Shown: one piece after another, positions 5,581 through 10,273 of the stretch
How positions within the stretch are numbered: the first letter of the stretch is position 1
Layout of the letters: the number at the start of each line of letters is the position of its first letter
Assembly: GCA_900757025.1 (NCBI GenBank)
Contig: CAAEMG010000071.1
Location: forward strand, 1 to 10,273
Origin: Clostridia bacterium
Lineage (GTDB): Bacteria; Bacillota; Clostridia; Lachnospirales; Anaerotignaceae
Reading direction: 5' to 3'
Length of the DNA stretch: 10,273 bases
Program-made: the position numbers and the translations under genes
The notes under the pieces: generated by a model
Database searches by the model: none
What the model was told of the DNA's origin: nothing
Seen by the model: the letters and a program-made list of their open reading frames with translations, nothing else

Positions 5581-6030
5581 TCAGTATTTACAATGTCCCC
5601 CCATATGCCTTTCAGCCATAAAATTAACTGTCTTTTCTGCCTCGTCAACAGCCTCGTCTATAAGTTCAGGAAGGCTCTGTGGCTTAATGCCAACTATATT
5701 AAGACCGCATTTTTTTAAAGGAATAAGTATCTTTGCCGCCTCGCTTTGGCTTATTGCCGCTGCCATATCCGGCGTAAGCTCGCCAAACATGGAATTGGCA
5801 GAAATTATGCCCACAGTACCCATTATTATATCGGCTCTTTTTGCGTTATATATTATGGCGTTTTCCCCTGTTGCAATATTATCTGCTCCGCCTTTAATCA
5901 TTGCCGATGTTGCAAGGGAATTTGTTCCAACGGCAATAACATTTATGCTGTTTCCCATGCGTGCTTTAAGTTTTTCAACAATATTTTTGCCTATTCCGCC
6001 GCCCTGTCCGTCTATAACAAGTATATCCAT
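5581..6030 (-). CDS. DUF3842 family protein
   Basis: A 149-residue cytoplasmic protein of a Clostridia-centred family with no known function. The first strand and loop, MDILVIDGQGGGIG (1-14), look like a Rossmann-type dinucleotide-binding motif. Family blocks VGTNSLATSAM (34-44), GADNIATGENAIIYNAKRADIIMG (48-71), ISANSMFGELTP (76-87) and ILIPLKKC (101-108) are clear. The tail HMGGHCKY carries two His and a Cys that might bind a metal; that is inference. The ATG follows AAGGAGAAGG. The gene starts 17 bases after the phosphoesterase stop and is the last of a four-gene operon, so it may work with the alarmone synthetase or phosphoesterase. Confidence 0.88.
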   Translation of the reverse strand: MDILVIDGQGGGIGKNIVEKLKARMGNSINVIAVGTNSLATSAMIKGGADNIATGENAIIYNAKRADIIMGTVGIISANSMFGELTPDMAAAISQSEAAKILIPLKKCGLNIVGIKPQSLPELIDEAVDEAEKTVNFMAERHMGGHCKY

Positions 6031-6047
6031 ATGCCCTTCTCCTTATG

Positions 6048-6749
6048 TTAAATAATCCTCTTAGGTGTAAAATCAAGATAATCAGACGAAACAAGGCTGT
6101 ATTCAATATTATTTACTTCTCCCTGCTGTCCGTAGTCAAAATTTTCTTTGCCGTGAAGATGACCGTAAACTGCTTTTTTAACGCCGAACTCCTCCAGTAT
6201 AGCCGAAAACTCCGTTTTTGCTCCTCCGCAATACACAGGAGGATAATGGCTCATAAATATTATATTATCCATTTTCTTTCTTTTGGCAGCCTCCAAAGAC
6301 AGCCTGTAGCGTTTCAGTTCTCTTTTATAGGGTCTTTCGTCCTCCGGCTTAAAATTAGGCGCAGAAGGTGCAAGCCACCCTCTGGAGCCACACACGGCGA
6401 AATTTTCCCATACAAAAAAATCATTCTGCAAAAAGTCCATATTTTCAAACATACTGTTAAGACGTGAAATGCTGCCCCACCAGTAGTCATGGTTGCCTTT
6501 AAGCAGAATTTTTCTTCCCGGAAATGAATTTATAAATTCCAAATCCGGCATTGCTTCTTCAAGTGTCATTGCCCAGCTTATATCTCCCGGAATAAGCACC
6601 GTATCATTATCTGTTACGGTGCTTTTCCAGTTTTCTTCTATTTTTTTATGATGGTTTATCCAGTTTTCGCCAAAAATACTCATAGGCTTTTCATTATACA
6701 GGCTAAGATGAAGGTCGCCAATAGCAAAAAGCCTTTTTTCTGCCCCCAT
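6048..6749 (-). CDS. Calcineurin-like metallophosphoesterase
   Basis: A 233-residue cytoplasmic phosphohydrolase with a complete dimetal site. GDLHLS (11-16) gives D12/H14, PGDISWA (54-60) gives D56, GNHDYWW (85-91) gives N86/H87, SHYPP (167-171) gives H168, and GHLHG (196-200) gives H197/H199. The pattern with D-I-S-W-A-M and G-N-H-D-Y-W-W fits the predicted-phosphohydrolase group COG1768. The substrate is unknown; nucleotides, cyclic nucleotides or phosphoproteins are possible in this superfamily. The ATG at 6749 shares its A with the TGA of the upstream alarmone synthetase (TGATG) and has no clear ribosome binding site of its own, so it is likely translated by coupling to that gene. The tight pairing suggests a related role, perhaps handling alarmones or their products, but this is inference. 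Confidence 0.9.
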   Translation of the reverse strand: MGAEKRLFAIGDLHLSLYNEKPMSIFGENWINHHKKIEENWKSTVTDNDTVLIPGDISWAMTLEEAMPDLEFINSFPGRKILLKGNHDYWWGSISRLNSMFENMDFLQNDFFVWENFAVCGSRGWLAPSAPNFKPEDERPYKRELKRYRLSLEAAKRKKMDNIIFMSHYPPVYCGGAKTEFSAILEEFGVKKAVYGHLHGKENFDYGQQGEVNNIEYSLVSSDYLDFTPKRII

Positions 6750-7543
6750 CAGCGGTATAACGCCGCCATGGCGCTGAGTTTTTCGTTAAACTGTTTCAAT
6801 TTTTCTATATCTCCGTCATTCCAAAGATCTACAAACTGCTTGTTTATGTCTTCCATATCGTCAAGTTTTGTCATAAAATAAAGATTTTGTATATTATCTA
6901 TTATTCCCGCTATAAGATTATCTTTTATTTTGTTTATTCTAAGGGCATAGGCAATTTCATTTCTTATTGTGCTCATTTCATTATCCAAATTAAATGCCGC
7001 CTCGGCACAGTTTATAAGCCTTTGTTTCAAGTCATCCGGAAGATTGCCCTTATATTTATATTTAAGGGAATGTTCCGTAACTGCCCAGAAATTCATAGCC
7101 ATTGTTCTTATCTGAATTTCCGCCAAAATCTCTCTGTAACCCATAACAGAGTTTATAGGGTATTTTATTATTACATGATAGCTTCTGTAACCGCTGGGCT
7201 TTGTATTGGTTATGTAGTCCCTTTCTTCAACTATTTTAAGGTCATAGCCGTCACGTCTTTTTATAAGGGAAACAACCTTTTGTATATCTTCGGCAAACTG
7301 GCATATTATTCTTATGCCTGCTATATCTTCAATTTCTTCTTCTATTTTGTTGTTGGGAATATTCTTCTTTTTGGCTTTATCCATAATGCTTGCCGGCTTT
7401 TTAACTCTTCCGCTTACAGACTCTATGGGAGAGTAAAGACCAAGAGTTTTATATTCGTTCATGGCATTTTCAAATTTAAGTTTAAGCTCGGTAACAGCCT
7501 GTTCATATGGATTTAAAAGCTCTTTCCAGTTAAGTATTTCCAT
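6749..7543 (-). CDS. Small alarmone synthetase, RelQ/YjbM-type GTP pyrophosphokinase
   Basis: A 264-residue single-domain RelA/SpoT synthetase that moves pyrophosphate from ATP to GDP or GTP, making (p)ppGpp in the cytoplasm. Synthetase motifs are present: SGRVKKPASIMDK (44-56), DIAGIRIIC (73-81) with Mg-ligand D73, DYITNTKPSGYRSYHV (109-124) and AEIQIRTMAMNFWAVTEH (141-158) with catalytic E142. There is no HD hydrolase or TGS/ACT regulatory domain, so it cannot degrade the alarmone itself. It is about 50 residues longer than B. subtilis YjbM; the extra C-terminal part (from about 205) is predicted mainly helical. The ATG at 7543 is the only good start in frame; its Shine-Dalgarno (AAGGGTG) is weak and about 13 bases away. 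It is second in the operon, 39 bases after the 84-residue gene and overlapping the phosphoesterase by one base. A toxSAS-type toxin is less likely because the sequence looks like housekeeping RelQ. Confidence 0.93.
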   Translation of the reverse strand: MEILNWKELLNPYEQAVTELKLKFENAMNEYKTLGLYSPIESVSGRVKKPASIMDKAKKKNIPNNKIEEEIEDIAGIRIICQFAEDIQKVVSLIKRRDGYDLKIVEERDYITNTKPSGYRSYHVIIKYPINSVMGYREILAEIQIRTMAMNFWAVTEHSLKYKYKGNLPDDLKQRLINCAEAAFNLDNEMSTIRNEIAYALRINKIKDNLIAGIIDNIQNLYFMTKLDDMEDINKQFVDLWNDGDIEKLKQFNEKLSAMAALYR

Positions 7544-7582
7544 TTTTTTATTGGCACACCCTTCAATTACTTTTTTTGTTTA

Positions 7583-7837
7583 TCAGCATAAAAAATCATA
7601 CCAGTCCCATTCTTCTTCCATAACAGCCTTTGCAGTTTCCTGCTCCGGTGCTTTCAAAAGAACAACCTGAACCTGAAAATCATGGTATTTTTCGCCTTCT
7701 ATAACCGCACTGCCTGTAAGAACATATTCAAGGCCTTCGCCTGTTATATATTCCGTTTCCAAAAGCACGTCATCATCTTCTATATATATTTTATTAATTT
7801 CGTTTTTTATATCTTCTTCTGTAAAGGTAAGTTTCAT
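7583..7837 (-). CDS. Unrecognised acidic 84-residue protein, first gene of the alarmone-synthetase operon
   Basis: I do not recognise this family. The protein is strongly acidic, has no signal peptide or membrane helix, and reads as an alpha-plus-beta domain: an amphipathic start (TFTEEDIKNEINKIY, 4-18), then several beta-like segments (VLLETEYI, EYVLTGSAVI, DFQVQVVLLKA) and an aromatic acidic tail ending WDWYDFLC. The ATG at 7837 follows AAAGGA by 7 bases, and an extended -10 lies at 7887-7895. It leads the operon and sits 39 bases before the alarmone synthetase, so a regulatory or partner role is possible. A small acidic protein beside a RelA-type synthetase recalls antitoxins of toxSAS pairs, but nothing else supports that. 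Confidence 0.82.
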   Translation of the reverse strand: MKLTFTEEDIKNEINKIYIEDDDVLLETEYITGEGLEYVLTGSAVIEGEKYHDFQVQVVLLKAPEQETAKAVMEEEWDWYDFLC

Positions 7838-7886
7838 AAAAAAGTCCTTTCTTTTGTTTTATATTAAATTTAGGCCATACAAAAAT

Positions 7887-7895
7887 ATTATATCA
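7887..7895 (-). promoter_or_regulatory. Extended -10 promoter of the alarmone-synthetase operon
   Basis: Minus-strand TGATATAAT: a perfect -10 hexamer at 7887-7892 with the TG extension at 7894-7895. No convincing -35 is seen 16-18 bases upstream, which extended -10 promoters tolerate. It gives a leader of about 45 bases to the ATG at 7837. Confidence 0.55.
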
Positions 7896-7947
7896 TAGTT
7901 TTATAAAATATTCTCATAAATACCATAACTAACATATAAAAAAACAT

Positions 7948-7975
7948 TTTGCACAGCCGTCTTTTATGTTATACT
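7948..7975 (+). promoter_or_regulatory. Candidate promoter of the exonuclease gene
   Basis: TTTGCA (7948-7953), a 16-base spacer and TATACT (7970-7975) preceded by TGT. The start site would fall at about 7982, right at the GGAGG ribosome binding site, leaving an unusually short leader; for that reason the call is tentative. Confidence 0.35.
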
Positions 7976-7994
7976 GCTTTACGGAGGTATAACA

Positions 7995-8768
7995 ATGAAC
8001 TATATTGTATTGGATCTTGAATTTAATCAGCCATATAACTTTAAAACAGGAAAACGGTCGCCTCTTGTGGCAGAGTGTCCTTTTGAAATCATTCAGATAG
8101 GTGCCGTAAAACTTGATGAAAACTTTAATATAACAGGAAAATTCGACGCACTTATAAAACCCAGAATTTATAAAAGAATTCACCCCATAGTTGAAAAAAT
8201 AACAGGTTTTACAGAAGAAACATTTAAAGACAGCGGAAATTTTCATATGGCTTTTGAAGAATTTTGTGCTTTTATAGGCAAAGAAGAATGTGTTCTTTGC
8301 TCGTGGGGCCCCGATGACATAAAATATCTTTTTAAAAATATTGTATATTATAAATGCAACCATGAACGTCTTAGCCGTCTTTATATAAACACACAGCAGT
8401 TTGCCTCAAAAGTGCTTTCCGCTTCTTCCGGAAACAGCATAGGTCTTAAAGCAGCCGTAGAAGCGCTTGGAATAGCAGAAGAAAACAGTTTCCATAACGC
8501 TTTAAATGACGCATGGTATACAGCCCTTGTATTTCAAAAAATACATCCCGATGTAATTACTCCTTCTGTTTTTAAAATAGAAGATGTGCTTTCAAAAAAA
8601 CCGGTTGCCACAAAAATGAATACACGAGCTCTTTTGGATTATTTTGAAAAATCCCTTGAAAGAACTCTTTCGGCAGAAGAAGCGGCAATAATAAGAACGG
8701 CCTATAAACTTGGCAAAAATCGTGCATTTGAAAAATACCCAAAAAATAATAAAAACCGTGACGCTTAA
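7995..8768 (+). CDS. DEDDh 3'-5' exonuclease, KapD/ERI-1-like
   Basis: A 257-residue cytoplasmic exonuclease of the DnaQ-like superfamily that removes nucleotides from 3' ends using two metal ions. Exo I is DLEFN with D7/E9, followed by EIIQIGAVKLD (31-41). Exo II lies in CSWGPDDIKYL (102-112) with D108 the likely ligand. Exo III is HNALNDA (167-173) with H167 and D172, marking the DEDDh rather than DEDDy type. The spacing and the IIQIGAVKLD and SWG-x-x-D phrases match the ERI-1/KapD group; Bacillus KapD inhibits the KinA sporulation pathway, but the substrate here is unknown. The C-terminal 60 residues after about 195 are helical and not part of the nuclease core. The ATG follows GGAGG by 7 bases. 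The last codons and the stop fall inside the terminator hairpin. Confidence 0.9.
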   Translation: MNYIVLDLEFNQPYNFKTGKRSPLVAECPFEIIQIGAVKLDENFNITGKFDALIKPRIYKRIHPIVEKITGFTEETFKDSGNFHMAFEEFCAFIGKEECVLCSWGPDDIKYLFKNIVYYKCNHERLSRLYINTQQFASKVLSASSGNSIGLKAAVEALGIAEENSFHNALNDAWYTALVFQKIHPDVITPSVFKIEDVLSKKPVATKMNTRALLDYFEKSLERTLSAEEAAIIRTAYKLGKNRAFEKYPKNNKNRDA

Positions 8769-8788
8769 ATGTGTCACGGTTTTCTTTT
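8752..8788 (+). terminator. Bidirectional terminator overlapping the exonuclease stop codon
   Basis: AAAACCGTGAC (8752-8762) pairs perfectly with GTCACGGTTTT (8773-8783) around a 10-base loop that contains the TAA of the exonuclease gene. TTTTCTTTT follows. On the other strand the A-rich sequence at 8739-8755 supplies a U-tract, so the hairpin can also end transcripts of the converging secreted-protein gene, which stops at 8787. Confidence 0.9.
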
Positions 8789-9704
8789 AAAAAAGTGTTC
8801 CATTTTTTATTGTTTTATTATAAATACTTCCGTTTCCCGTAAGCATGGCAAAATCGGAAAACTCAACATATAAAGTACCGTTTTTTATAACGGGTTTGTT
8901 TTCCAAAAAATATGTTTTTCCGTTTATAACGGCATTTTTCTCTCCACCGGCAATTTTAAAATTAAAATCGCTGTTCCACAGGCTTTTTTCTTCATTGTTC
9001 CAAACAAAAGTCAAATTTTTATTCATAAGTTCAAGGCTTTTTCTTACAGGAACCATTAAATTTCCGTTTTCGTCTGTAAAAAGTCCAAATTTTTCATAAA
9101 CAATTCCGTTTTTATCCAATGCTGTATCTTTTTTGCCGTCAAAGGAAATATTTTTCGTTCTGAAACTTTCTTTATCTGCCAAGGAGGCAAAATCTTCAAA
9201 TTCAACATTGCTTTCGCCTATAAAAAGATTATCGGAATATTTATAGCCACCTATAATCGTAATTCCGTATTTTCCGCAAACAGCTTTCGGCATATAGTTT
9301 ATTTTTGTTTTAAAAATAAATTTTTCAGCCTTCTTAGAGTTACTTTTATCTATTGAAATTTTAATTATGTTCGGTTCTTTCGTTTTTTCACATTTTAAAT
9401 TTAAAGTTTCATCAAAAGAAGAAACAGCAAATTCAGAAGGCAAAACGCCATTTTCAAAACCATCGAATTTAATATATACAGACTTTCCTTCGTTGAAAAT
9501 ATCCGTTCCTCTTTCAGAAAATTCAATACTTCTTTCAGAAATATCTTCGGAATTTTCCAAATGAGTTCCTCCGCAAACTTTTGCTTCCACCAAATTTTTT
9601 CCTTTATGCAGATTAATTGTTTTTATATTATATACATCAGCACTTGCATTTACAGAAAAAATCATGACAAATAAAAGTGAAAATGCCGCAAATTTAATTT
9701 TCAC
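8787..9704 (-). CDS. Secreted protein with a copper-amine-oxidase-N-like C-terminal domain
   Basis: A 305-residue exported protein. Residues 1-22 are a signal peptide with a basic start (VKIKF), a hydrophobic core and a likely cleavage after A20-S21-A22. The middle (about 23-195) is beta-rich and unrecognised. The C-terminal about 100 residues (LMVPVRKSLELMNKNLTFVW, 216-235, then AVINGKTYFLENKPVIKNGTLYV, 258-280) show the pattern of the copper amine oxidase N-terminal-like domain (PF07833), common in Firmicute cell-surface proteins and not an enzyme on its own. I chose the GTG at 9704, which follows GGAGG by 8 bases; a TTG at 9719 lies inside that site. It has no sorting signal, and its role is unknown. 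It converges on the exonuclease gene and sits behind the 53-residue membrane protein's terminator. Confidence 0.82.
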   Translation of the reverse strand: MKIKFAAFSLLFVMIFSVNASADVYNIKTINLHKGKNLVEAKVCGGTHLENSEDISERSIEFSERGTDIFNEGKSVYIKFDGFENGVLPSEFAVSSFDETLNLKCEKTKEPNIIKISIDKSNSKKAEKFIFKTKINYMPKAVCGKYGITIIGGYKYSDNLFIGESNVEFEDFASLADKESFRTKNISFDGKKDTALDKNGIVYEKFGLFTDENGNLMVPVRKSLELMNKNLTFVWNNEEKSLWNSDFNFKIAGGEKNAVINGKTYFLENKPVIKNGTLYVEFSDFAMLTGNGSIYNKTIKNGTLF

Positions 9705-9712
9705 AAATAATT

Positions 9713-9717
9713 CCTCC
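9713..9717 (-). promoter_or_regulatory. Ribosome binding site fixing the GTG start of the secreted protein
   Basis: GGAGG on the minus strand, 8 bases before GTG 9704-9702. It rules out the longer frame starting with TTG at 9719. Confidence 0.8.
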
Positions 9718-9738
9718 AAATATTTTGTTTTTATACAT

Positions 9739-9769
9739 AAAAAGCCATGTACTATAAAAGTACACAGCT
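9739..9769 (-). terminator. Terminator of the 53-residue membrane-protein gene
   Basis: Minus-strand AGCTGTGTACT/AGTACATGGCT (11 pairs including two G-U) with loop TTTAT, followed by TTTTT at 9739-9743. It begins 6 bases after that gene's stop and separates it from the secreted-protein gene. Confidence 0.85.
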
Positions 9770-9774
9770 CTGTT

Positions 9775-9936
9775 TTATTTCAAATACATAACATAAATCG
9801 TCATAAGACCATAGGCAACAAAAAATAAACCCATAAGTTTAACACATACCATAAGTATTCCCTTAAAAGCCTTTAAAACCAAAAGCAAAATGCCTATTGC
9901 AATAATTGCCACAGCATAGAGTAAATATGTATTCAT
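9775..9936 (-). CDS. Small two-helix membrane protein, 53 residues
   Basis: Reading from the ATG at 9936 gives 53 residues and a TAA. It is almost entirely hydrophobic: helix 1 about 4-21 (YLLYAVAIIAIGILLLVL), a short basic turn (KAFKG, 22-26) and helix 2 about 27-51, ending YLK. By the positive-inside rule the turn should be cytoplasmic and both ends outside. GGAGG lies 8 bases before the ATG, and a strong terminator follows the stop; both support a real gene. I do not recognise the family; small two-helix proteins of this kind include holin-like and stress-response peptides, but nothing points to either. It lies 30 bases behind the tRNA terminator with little room for a promoter. Confidence 0.72.
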   Translation of the reverse strand: MNTYLLYAVAIIAIGILLLVLKAFKGILMVCVKLMGLFFVAYGLMTIYVMYLK

Positions 9937-9965
9937 AAATTTTGCCTCCTATAAAATTTATAAAT

Positions 9966-9991
9966 AAAAAAGGCTGTCAATAGGACAGCCT
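9966..9991 (-). terminator. Terminator of the tRNA cluster
   Basis: Minus-strand AGGCTGTC/GACAGCCT perfect 8-base stem with a 5-base loop, followed by TTTTTT. It begins 6 bases after tRNA-Gln(CUG). The loop and 3' arm include TTGACA, a perfect -35 hexamer, but no suitable -10 follows before the next ribosome binding site. Confidence 0.93.
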
Positions 9992-9996
9992 GTAAG

Positions 9997-10068
9997 CTAG
10001 GGTAGCAGGATTTGAACCTGCGAATGACGGAATCAGAATCCGTTGCCTTACCGCTTGGCGATACCCCA
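9997..10068 (-). tRNA. tRNA-Gln (anticodon CUG)
   Basis: A complete 72-base cloverleaf reading CAG codons. Acceptor TGGGGTA/TACCCTA (one G-U), D-arm GCC/GGC, anticodon stem ACGGA/TCCGT with loop TTCTGAT, T-arm GCAGG/CCTGC with loop TTCAAAT, and discriminator G. CCA is not encoded and must be added by tRNA nucleotidyltransferase. It is the last gene of the cluster, 25 bases after tRNA-Gln(UUG), which it closely resembles. Confidence 0.97.
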
Positions 10069-10093
10069 TCGTAAATTTATTTAATGAGCAAAG

Positions 10094-10165
10094 CTGGGCT
10101 AGCTGGATTCGAACCAGCGAATGCAGGAGTCAAAGTCCTGTGCCTTACCGCTTGGCGATAGCCCA
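10094..10165 (-). tRNA. tRNA-Gln (anticodon UUG)
   Basis: A complete 72-base cloverleaf reading CAA (and CAG by wobble). Acceptor TGGGCTA/TAGCCCA, D-arm GCC/GGC, anticodon stem CAGGA/TCCTG with loop CTTTGAC, T-arm GCTGG/CCAGC with loop TTCGAAT, and discriminator G. CCA is not encoded. It lies between tRNA-Gly and the second tRNA-Gln on the same strand. Confidence 0.97.
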
Positions 10166-10197
10166 TTAAATAAATATTGGTCTTTAAAACAAAAAAA

Positions 10198-10269
10198 AGC
10201 GCGAAACGAGATTCGAACTCGCGGCCCTCGCCTTGGCAAGGCGATGCTCTACCACTGAGCCATTCGCGC
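10198..10269 (-). tRNA. tRNA-Gly (anticodon GCC)
   Basis: A complete 72-base cloverleaf. Acceptor GCGCGAA/TTCGCGC, D-arm GCTC/GAGC, anticodon stem TCGCC/GGCGA with loop TTGCCAA, T-arm GCGAG/CTCGT with loop TTCGAAT, and discriminator T. CCA is not encoded; eight T follow instead, with no separate terminator stem. It is the first tRNA of the cluster visible here, and the promoter lies beyond the right edge. Confidence 0.97.
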
Positions 10270-10273
10270 ATAA

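Noticed and set aside
4985..6051. Several plus-strand frames opposite mntP and the DUF3842 gene
   Set aside because: They are antisense shadows of clear conserved genes, with no ribosome binding sites or recognisable protein features.
6749..7543. Calling the synthetase a toxSAS toxin
   Set aside because: The motifs and length look like the housekeeping RelQ group; only the adjacent small acidic gene hints at a toxin-antitoxin layout, which is not enough.
9705..9719. TTG start for the secreted protein
   Set aside because: The TTG lies in the GGAGG site itself; the GTG at 9704 is correctly spaced and begins the signal peptide.
10077..10271. A 64-codon open frame on the minus strand at the right end
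   Set aside because: It runs through tRNA-Gly(GCC) and tRNA-Gln(UUG), whose cloverleaves are complete; the frame is a by-product of tRNA sequence.
1..10273. CRISPR array, insertion sequence, prophage or integrase
   Set aside because: No spaced direct repeats of suitable length and no transposase, recombinase or phage structural gene in any frame; the tRNA genes at the right end show no duplicated 3' end that would mark an attachment site.

Overview
The window is AT-rich and has strong GGAGG-type ribosome binding sites and many hairpin-plus-U-tract terminators. It carries a PdaB-like polysaccharide deacetylase, a DUF3842 protein, a small alarmone synthetase and a Cys-less PurF paralogue, and its three tRNAs do not encode CCA. 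Together these point to a low-GC Firmicute, most likely an anaerobic and probably spore-forming member of the Clostridia. It reads as an ordinary chromosomal segment. I see no transposase, phage gene, CRISPR array or conjugation gene.

Layout. Positions 1-176 (minus) hold the start of a DUF454-type membrane protein whose frame breaks. A membrane-anchored polysaccharide deacetylase (276-1115, minus) is divergent from a serine-rich lipoprotein (1357-1854, plus). The region between them has two palindromes lying on the deacetylase promoter. Next come panB (2204-3028, plus), encoding the pantothenate-pathway hydroxymethyltransferase, and a PurF-family protein (3351-4772, plus) that has lost its glutaminase residues. 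These two genes share a promoter-proximal sequence. A bidirectional terminator separates the PurF-like gene from the manganese exporter gene mntP (4877-5434, minus).

The centre is a minus-strand operon reading right to left: an unrecognised acidic 84-residue protein (7583-7837), a RelQ-type small alarmone synthetase (6749-7543), a metallophosphoesterase overlapping it by one base (6048-6749), and a DUF3842 protein (5581-6030). A KapD/ERI-1-like 3'-5' exonuclease (7995-8768, plus) is divergent from this operon. It converges on a secreted protein with a copper-amine-oxidase-N-like C-terminal domain (8787-9704, minus).

The right end has a tRNA cluster on the minus strand, Gly(GCC), Gln(UUG), Gln(CUG), closed by a terminator. 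A 53-residue two-helix membrane protein (9775-9936) lies directly behind that terminator.

Most genes are recognisable families. The points most worth a second look are the degenerate glutaminase of the PurF paralogue, the alarmone synthetase/phosphoesterase operon with its unknown leading gene, the strongly biased codon use of panB, the shared panB/PurF-like promoter element, a long imperfect hairpin upstream of panB, and a compact structured element upstream of mntP.
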